From: Bathymodiolus brooksi
Taxonomy: Eukaryota; Mollusca; Bivalvia; Mytilida; Modiolidae
Assembly: GCA_963680875.1 (NCBI GenBank)
Contig: OY804584.1
Location: 95,748,031 to 95,812,030, forward strand
Direction of reading: 5' to 3'
Length of the DNA: 64,000 nucleotides
Numbering within the stretch: the stretch's first letter is position 1; each line of letters begins with the position of its first letter. The notes beneath the pieces are model-generated. The model saw nothing but the letters and a program-made list of their open reading frames with translations, was not told the origin of the DNA and searched no databases. The position numbers and the translations under genes were made by a program. Below are positions 61,001-64,000 of the stretch, piece after piece.

Positions 61001-63944
61001 AAATTGCAAGACCAAAATGGTTCTCCCATATACCAACAAAAAACGAAATAAAACTGTGATCATAAGAAAGTCCCACGAGAAAATCTTTCCTTCCAAAATA
61101 AGACTTTTTTTTATTTCTCTAAACTGAATTTGTGCAAACTATTTCACTTATAATGAATTATATTTCTTTTTTAAATAGAGCTCATTTTTCTAGATGAATG
61201 TATAACCATCTGTCTTTACTCTGTTTTTATTAAATCTCTTGTCTTTATTACAGGACTTTGATCGGATTGTCCTTGATGAGGCAGTGTTGGGGGTTGCTAG
61301 AATGTTTCGAGAGGAACTTGTAGTAATGCCCCATGATGAGGATTAAAACAGATCCAATAGGTATGCAGCCTACCGCCAGTATACCATTTGGGCACATGGC
61401 CGACTTGGAGCTGGGGTCAGACGTGTGATCCCAAGCTGTTGTACTTGAAAAATTAGGGACAAGTATCCTGATCTATATGGACAATACAAGGGTTTCATTC
61501 CTAGATGATTTAATTAAAACTTGTTCATGAAATATTTTGTATTTTATCCCATATACCCTACAATGATAAAGTTTACCACTTGCTTCCCTATGGTCGGTGG
61601 TTGTCCGGGTACTCTGGCTTCCTCCACCACTAAAACTGGTCGCCATGATATAGCTGAAATATTGCTGAAAGTGGCGTTAAAACACCAAAAATAAAAATTA
61701 AATCAACCCTAATGAGTTGTTAATTTCACAAGTTGGTCAGTTGGAATTGTAAATTTAATTTGAAAGTTTTGCCATCTTATTATTATTTTTTGTTCTATCA
61801 GCACTGACAATTTCTTCTAAAATGGACTGACAGTCTTTTATATAATTCAAAACCAAACTTGGCAGAGATGTTTTCTATGAGGTCCTACACAAGAGTTGTT
61901 ACTTTTGTGCAGATTCGTCAAAAAACATAGCCACCATGTGACTTTGAAAATTCTGATTGGTCGATTTTCAAGAAACTTCTTCTCAAGAACCGCTGAAGGG
62001 ATTGAATTGAAATCTGGTATATATGTTCCTATGAATGTCTTTAACATGTGTTGTTACCGTTTGCACCATTTGAAAATTCAAAATGGCCACCAGCTATCAT
62101 TATTGTGCATTGGACAATTTGTAATGGCCATTATCCTGACTTGGGTACTTTTCTGCTCTAAATGTGCAGAACTTCTGTTAGACCAGGAAAAACAAAGAGT
62201 GACAATCTAAATTTATTTTATGCGACAATATAGTCAATTGTTTTGTCTTGGTCTTCAAATCTGGATTTCTGAGATGCTACAATATCATCCCGAGTTGGAG
62301 GTTGTGGAATTGGTGCAAGATGGACCGAGATTCTTCTGGGATCATCTACTTCCAACTGCACATGTTAATTCATTCCTTCATTATCTTGCTGTCTCATACA
62401 AATGATGACCCTTAATAGTCTTGGAACATAGGAATATGACTTGTCAGCTTTAACAGGATGCACAGACCATCTAGCTGTCTTTTTGTTGTAACTTCTCTGC
62501 CACCTGAAGTAGAAAAATACATACAATGTAATTAACAAGAATAAAACAATAGAATTGAGATTATGATCTATGGAGCCCTAACTTTCAATTCAAGATGAAT
62601 ATCTCGAATGTATAGTGAATGACAAACTAAACATATCATTACAAGTCCACTTTATGAAGGATTTGAGTGATTTGTAGACAGATTTTAGGTTGTGGTCATC
62701 CCTCAAGAAGTTCTACGGCAGGCATCACGAGCTGGTCAATGGTTACAGGGTGTCTGTTACCCAAATCAGACCTGATCTTCATTTGTTGTTGATGTCTTTC
62801 CCTTCATCGGATGGGACTTCTACCGGACTTGACCATGGACAACACAGCGGGTTTGCGACTTTCGATTGACCCTTCTGAAGCCTATGATCAAATATCAGAT
62901 TGCTGCCATAAATAATTACTGAGAAAAATGTTATGAACATCTTGGGACGAACGGATGGACAGAGGTAAAACAGTATACCCCCTCCCCCTTCCAGTGGAGC
63001 GGGGGTATAATAAAGCTCCTATGACATATGATCATGCATGGTTCTGTTATTAGGACAAAATTTCAAGTATGTAAGTTACAACTGAAACATATGAAATTAA
63101 CATGACAAACCTTAGAGTGAAGTTGAAGCTAGGTTCAAAATCTCCATCGTCAGAATCATCACCAACATCACTGCCCTCTTCAGTAATATCTATTGAGAGA
63201 CTGTAAGAATAAAAAATAATTGTATATTACAGTGTATGTGTATAATATCGAAACAAATTTTGCTATATGGTTCTGATGTGCAGCTGTATAACGAAAAAGC
63301 TTTTCAAATTAATATTAAATCTATATACCGGTACATGTATCCAGCACACATCTACACAACCCAATATAAAGAAACAAAATTACATCAAAGTTCCAGGAAA
63401 AAATTTTGTGCGCCAGACGTGCGTCAATTCTGTCCCAGTTTGGTTTCATTCCCGTAAGTAGCTAAAGAGGACTGGCCATTTCAGCTTGTGGATTGATGAA
63501 AAAGTAACGATGACGCAGAAGCCAACATGATCCCTATATAATATAGCTACTAGTAGTATCACTATGCAAGCCACAATAATTAATAGGAAACTGTTATACG
63601 AGTGACTGTGTTGAACAATATTGACAATGTTACCTATAAACATAATGTAGAATATGTCTAATCTTTAACAAAATGAACATACTCAAATGGGTTCACAAAT
63701 GAACTCGATTTCTCCAGTTTCATCCGTTTCGTTGAAATGTAATGGCTGCTCATTTCTTCTACTCTAGAATTACCTTGGTCAGAATATCTAAATCAAAAGT
63801 ACAAATATCAATCACTACAAAATCACATTTGTCTGAAATTACCAGTTTTTGTAGTAATCTGCCTAAAAAATTTAGATAATTTTACAAAAACCTGCATGAT
63901 TTTAACACAGACATGGGCCATCGGTCTACTGTTAAATTCACACA
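51328..63944 (-). CDS. Nucleoside phosphorylase/nucleosidase-superfamily protein with N-terminal acidic and winged-helix-like region (5' partial, seven exons)
   Basis: Exons in coding order are 63,944-63,892; 63,787-63,683; 63,200-63,111; 59,330-59,206; 58,077-57,934; 53,803-53,678; 52,073-51,328. All have AG/GT borders and the junction phases agree throughout, giving 462 residues and a stop. The domain at about residues 141-455 has the PNP/UDP phosphorylase plan: start strand PTIAIITA (141-148), [14 protein letters not shown] (227-235), LGDIVMS (244-250), FDAEFD with Glu399 placed like the ribose-binding Glu of MTA/SAH nucleosidases, and RGIADYNDG (419-427) with Asp423 placed like their catalytic Asp. 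Upstream are a Lys/Arg stretch, an Asp/Glu/Ser-rich linker (about 53-76) and a 41-residue segment (84-124) resembling a winged-helix half. Substrate is unknown. The protein probably cleaves or phosphorolyses a nucleoside or nucleotide, but a binding or sensor role is equally possible. The true N-terminus lies beyond 64,000. Confidence 0.85.
52090..52351. other. Intron sequence, unassigned
   Basis: AT-rich part of the intron between 52,074 and 53,677. Nothing else is supportable. Confidence 0.4.
52352..53117. mobile_element. Tandem-repeat transposable element with (GGAC)n and terminal hairpin
   Basis: About 3.6 units of ~160 bp (starts near 52,441, 52,600, 52,760 and 52,921) share 'gatcctcctctcttcaccgg' and 'tccaataactctggaacg'. 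They are followed by a GGACGGACGGAC tract (about 53,026-53,062) and a terminal hairpin TATACCCCCC...GGGGGGTATA (53,081-53,114). The left end also begins with 'gatataccccccgctcc', so the ends are inverted. Confidence 0.7.
53130..53290. mobile_element. Palindromic MITE-like repeat
   Basis: Inverted ends: 'acagtagtgagtcaccctctta' on the left and 'gagtggtactactgta' on the right, with internal inverted 'gaccacccccttctgtaa/cttataagaggggat' segments. Confidence 0.5.
53678..53803 (-). CDS. Nucleosidase-like gene, exon with GYIGEHKVV and GNTTTRLLG
   Basis: Acceptor TTTCAG and donor GTACGA, phase 1 at both ends, 126 nt. It encodes the strand that precedes the glycine-rich loop. The GNTTTRLLG end resembles the corresponding segment of phosphorylase-superfamily proteins. 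Confidence 0.9.
54115..54240 (-). mobile_element. SINE family 1, 3' half, reverse
   Basis: It matches from TGGTGTTTAACACCACTTTC through GAGTACCCGGAGAAAACCAC to 'cctgctgcaagtc'. The head is absent. Confidence 0.75.
54480..54632 (-). mobile_element. SINE family 1 with internal deletion, reverse
   Basis: The body (aacaatatttcagctatg...ccgacctgtcgcaag) jumps directly to the head end ('gatcccactaccataccatcacgacc'), losing about 90 bp of the middle. Confidence 0.7.
54896..55080. mobile_element. Foldback element, about 185 bp
   Basis: The arms meet near 54,985 and are near-perfect reverse complements. Both ends read inward as CAATTgATTA, then AAGAAGTCAATACCAGGATA, then TGAGGACCT. It is an intronic palindrome that could form a long RNA hairpin. 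Confidence 0.75.
55081..55444. other. Intron sequence, unassigned
   Basis: AT-rich. The phrase 'acctgaaatctattgga' recurs three times (about 55,101, 55,181 and, diverged, 55,350). No gene is seen. Confidence 0.4.
55445..55697 (-). mobile_element. SINE family 1, full length, reverse
   Basis: All family blocks are in order from TGGTGTTTAATGCCACTTTT to the head ('ccatacgatcacgatcacgacgg'). Confidence 0.8.
55712..57843. mobile_element. 2.1-kb composite repeat of the 'gccatcttggatt' family
   Basis: It starts with the 'aggctcaggtgagcctgta' inverted motif and ends with ACGGACGGACGGACGACGGACG and 'ggcctatggccaggtgagct'. The first half has about five ~168-bp units ('cccatagggtcctatgtt' near 55,815, 55,979, 56,147, 56,317 and 56,484). 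The second half has four dimeric units of about 323 bp (near 56,496, 56,820, 57,142 and 57,465). Short ORFs through it are translations of the repeat. It lies inside the nucleosidase-like gene intron. Confidence 0.75.
57934..58077 (-). CDS. Nucleosidase-like gene, exon opening the catalytic domain
   Basis: Acceptor ATTTCAG and donor GTAAGG, phase 1 at both ends, 144 nt. It encodes a Gln-rich linker and then PTIAIITA and EKLAVDAMM, the usual first strand and helix of the fold. Confidence 0.9.
58290..58410 (-). mobile_element. Two SINE family-1 3' fragments
   Basis: 'aaaaattattttagttatattggggagg' (about 58,300-58,330) and 'gattgttgtttaatgccaaa' (about 58,370-58,405) are degraded family-1 3' ends. 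Confidence 0.5.
58430..59135 (-). mobile_element. SINE family 2, reverse, split by a hAT-like insertion
   Basis: The body runs 58,430-58,680 (contains reverse complements of 'agactggttggctccgaatc' and B box GATCATGGGTTCACATCG). The A-box half (GTGGTGTATGGTTAGCATGC on the minus strand) resumes at 59,098-59,130, after the insertion. Confidence 0.75.
58681..59097. mobile_element. hAT-like non-autonomous element, 417 bp, with 8-bp target duplication
   Basis: GGAGCATG is repeated at 58,673-58,680 and 59,098-59,105. The left end reads TAGGGGTGTAACGATACAC, a classic hAT-type end. The right end (inward TAAAGGGGAAACAATTCAC) is diverged. Several GTATCG/CGATAC motifs lie near both ends. No transposase is present. 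Confidence 0.8.
59206..59330 (-). CDS. Nucleosidase-like gene, winged-helix-like exon
   Basis: Acceptor CTTTTAG and donor GTTTGT. It enters in phase 2 and leaves in phase 1, 125 nt. The segment [19 protein letters not shown] and what follows has the 'recognition helix plus beta wing' look of a winged-helix domain (D-P-x-x-V-T-x-x-L, then ELI, then a charged turn and VVRHVLA). The fold is inferred by eye. Confidence 0.8.
59365..59440 (+). mobile_element. tRNA-like SINE head, degraded
   Basis: The A box TGGTCTAGTGGTTAGAC (about 59,374) is excellent. The B-box region (GGATTTGTGCCCC) is degraded and there is no acceptor pairing, so it is not a functional tRNA gene. Confidence 0.5.
59441..60429. 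other. Intron sequence, probable unidentified repeat
   Basis: A block starting 'agttaaagggatattgtctacc' (about 59,541) looks like dispersed repeat DNA, but no ends could be fixed. No coding exon is seen. Confidence 0.35.
60430..60765 (+). mobile_element. (GGAC)n-hairpin repeat family, second copy
   Basis: Two ~150-bp internal units share 'tgaagcttgtgaccaaata' and 'agatttctgccatcaatag'. They end in GGACGGACGGACAGAGG, 'taaaacagtatacccccc' and a short GC-rich hairpin closing with GGGGGTATAAT. The same 3' terminus occurs at 52,352-53,117 and 62,876-63,012. Confidence 0.7.
60766..61250. other. AT-rich intron sequence
   Basis: No gene is seen. A pyrimidine-rich run and CAG at 61,251-61,253 form a plausible acceptor for the relic exon that follows. 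Confidence 0.4.
61254..61507 (+). pseudogene. Relic exon for a P2X7-intracellular (ballast)-type domain
   Basis: After a TTTATTACAG acceptor the frame GAC TTT GAT CGG encodes about 84 codons with two internal stops (TAA at about 61,344 and TGA near 61,446). The segments [42 protein letters not shown] and [16 protein letters not shown] follow the order and key residues of the cytoplasmic C-terminal domain of vertebrate P2X7 (C-A-Y-R, W-x-x-G, LPSCC-x-W-x-I-R-x-x-F/Y-P, GQYxGF). The internal TGA sits where that family has Trp. Such domains are, as far as I recall, widespread in invertebrate genomes outside true P2X receptors. This copy is dead and antisense inside the host gene's intron. Confidence 0.75.
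61590..61690 (+). mobile_element. SINE family 1, 3' half, forward
   Basis: From 'ggtcggtggttgtccgggtactctgg' to 'gaaagtggcgttaaaacacc' with an A-rich tail. The head is absent. Confidence 0.75.
61840..62110. repeat. Degraded unit(s) of a 'gccacc/ccatttg' repeat
   Basis: It contains 'aaccaaacttggcagaga', 'ttctgattggtcgatttt' and 'aaaatggccacc', motifs shared with the 55,712-57,843 family in reverse order. It is too diverged for unit borders. Confidence 0.4.
62216..62502 (-). pseudogene. Relic last exon of an unidentified ORF (possibly transposon-derived)
   Basis: A TTTCTACTTCAG acceptor sits just above 62,502. The frame begins [18 protein letters not shown], continues [16 protein letters not shown], meets one TAA at 62,365-62,367, and resumes in the same frame with [15 protein letters not shown] and [17 protein letters not shown] before TAA at 62,218-62,220. 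AATAAA follows at 62,217-62,212. The codon pattern is protein-like. The family is not recognised with confidence; the Arg/Trp/Lys/Tyr pattern recalls C-terminal tails of transposon proteins. It lies in the same intron and on the same strand as the host gene, but its phase is not needed by that gene. Confidence 0.5.
62503..62677. other. Intron sequence, unassigned
   Basis: I see nothing supportable here. Confidence 0.4.
62678..62869 (+). pseudogene. Short open relic upstream of a (GGAC)n-hairpin repeat end
   Basis: The 63-codon open segment encodes [17 protein letters not shown] and [10 protein letters not shown], then a Ser/Gly/His-rich end and TGA at 62,867-62,869. It reads like a fragment of a mobile-element polyprotein, but I cannot name the family. 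Confidence 0.3.
62876..63012 (+). mobile_element. (GGAC)n-hairpin repeat family, third copy (3' end)
   Basis: It contains 'gatcaaatatcagattgctgcc', 'gaacggatggacagagg', 'taaaacagtataccccc' and the GC-rich closing hairpin with GGGGGTATAATA, matching 60,624-60,765. Confidence 0.7.
63111..63200 (-). CDS. Nucleosidase-like gene, acidic linker exon
   Basis: Acceptor TTCTTACAG and donor GTTTGT, phase 2 at both ends, 90 nt. It encodes [20 protein letters not shown] and then a short FNFTLR strand. Confidence 0.85.
63683..63787 (-). CDS. Nucleosidase-like gene, exon with basic stretch
   Basis: Acceptor GATTTAG and donor GTATGT, phase 2 at both ends, 105 nt. It encodes a polar region with KRMKLEK, which could be a nuclear-localisation-type patch, though that is speculative. 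Confidence 0.75.
63892..63944 (-). CDS. Nucleosidase-like gene, most 5' exon visible
   Basis: Acceptor GTTTCACAG and donor GTTTTT, entering in phase 0 and leaving in phase 2, 53 nt. It encodes [17 protein letters not shown]. The phase fits the next exon. The donor is weak and the exon short, so this is the least certain exon. More exons are expected beyond the window edge. Confidence 0.55.
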
Positions 63945-64000
63945 CTGTGAAACATGCAAATTGCTATGGATCTTCACATTATTTCTTAAAAATCTTGTTT

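Noticed and set aside
60474..61096. Minus-strand ORFs of 96-134 residues
   Set aside because: They cross the GGAC/hairpin repeat and AT-rich DNA; there is no domain-like pattern.

Overview
The window looks like nuclear DNA of a lophotrochozoan, most probably a bivalve mollusc. There are spliced exons with consensus GT/AG borders, tRNA-derived SINEs, hAT-like and Mutator-like miniature transposons, '(GGAC)n plus terminal hairpin' repeats and a 'gccatcttggatt' repeat family of a style I associate with bivalve genomes, and a (CCCTAA)n tract. Taxon is inferred from remembered repeat style and gene family, not from a marker gene. No bacterial, organellar or viral gene order is present.

Layout. 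(1) 1-11,395, plus strand: a small predicted membrane-protein gene. Exon 520-727 joins exon 11,046-11,395 in matching phase across a 10.3-kb intron. That intron holds a 13-copy 45-bp minisatellite that looks like a decayed coiled-coil coding exon, two foldbacks, a miniature transposon with perfect 48-bp inverted ends and a 10-bp target duplication, a SINE, a promoter-like cluster, and a 219-copy 31-bp minisatellite (3,730-10,510). (2) 11,396-14,062: a pile-up of two SINE families, a nested hAT-like element and a LINE 3' end. (3) 14,063-42,535: one continuous 28.5-kb array of a 19-bp GT-rich unit (about 1,500 copies) with internal higher-order repeats of 2,774, 3,017 and about 3,000 bp. (4) 42,536-51,300: AT-rich, almost gene-free, with SINE fragments, a 48-bp minisatellite and a 711-bp inverted-repeat element that carries an interstitial telomeric tract. 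(5) 51,328-63,944, minus strand: a seven-exon partial gene for a nucleoside phosphorylase/nucleosidase superfamily protein (462 residues visible; 5' end lies beyond the window). Its introns are packed with repeats, including relics of a P2X7-intracellular-type domain and of an unidentified ORF.

The two genes are unrelated and there is no operon or pathway here. The dominant story is tandem-repeat and transposon biology: more than half of the window is tandem array, and many mobile elements are nested with readable target-site duplications. The long open frames across the 31-bp and 19-bp arrays arise because repeat units that are not multiples of three contain no stop in any phase on one strand; I do not regard them as genes.
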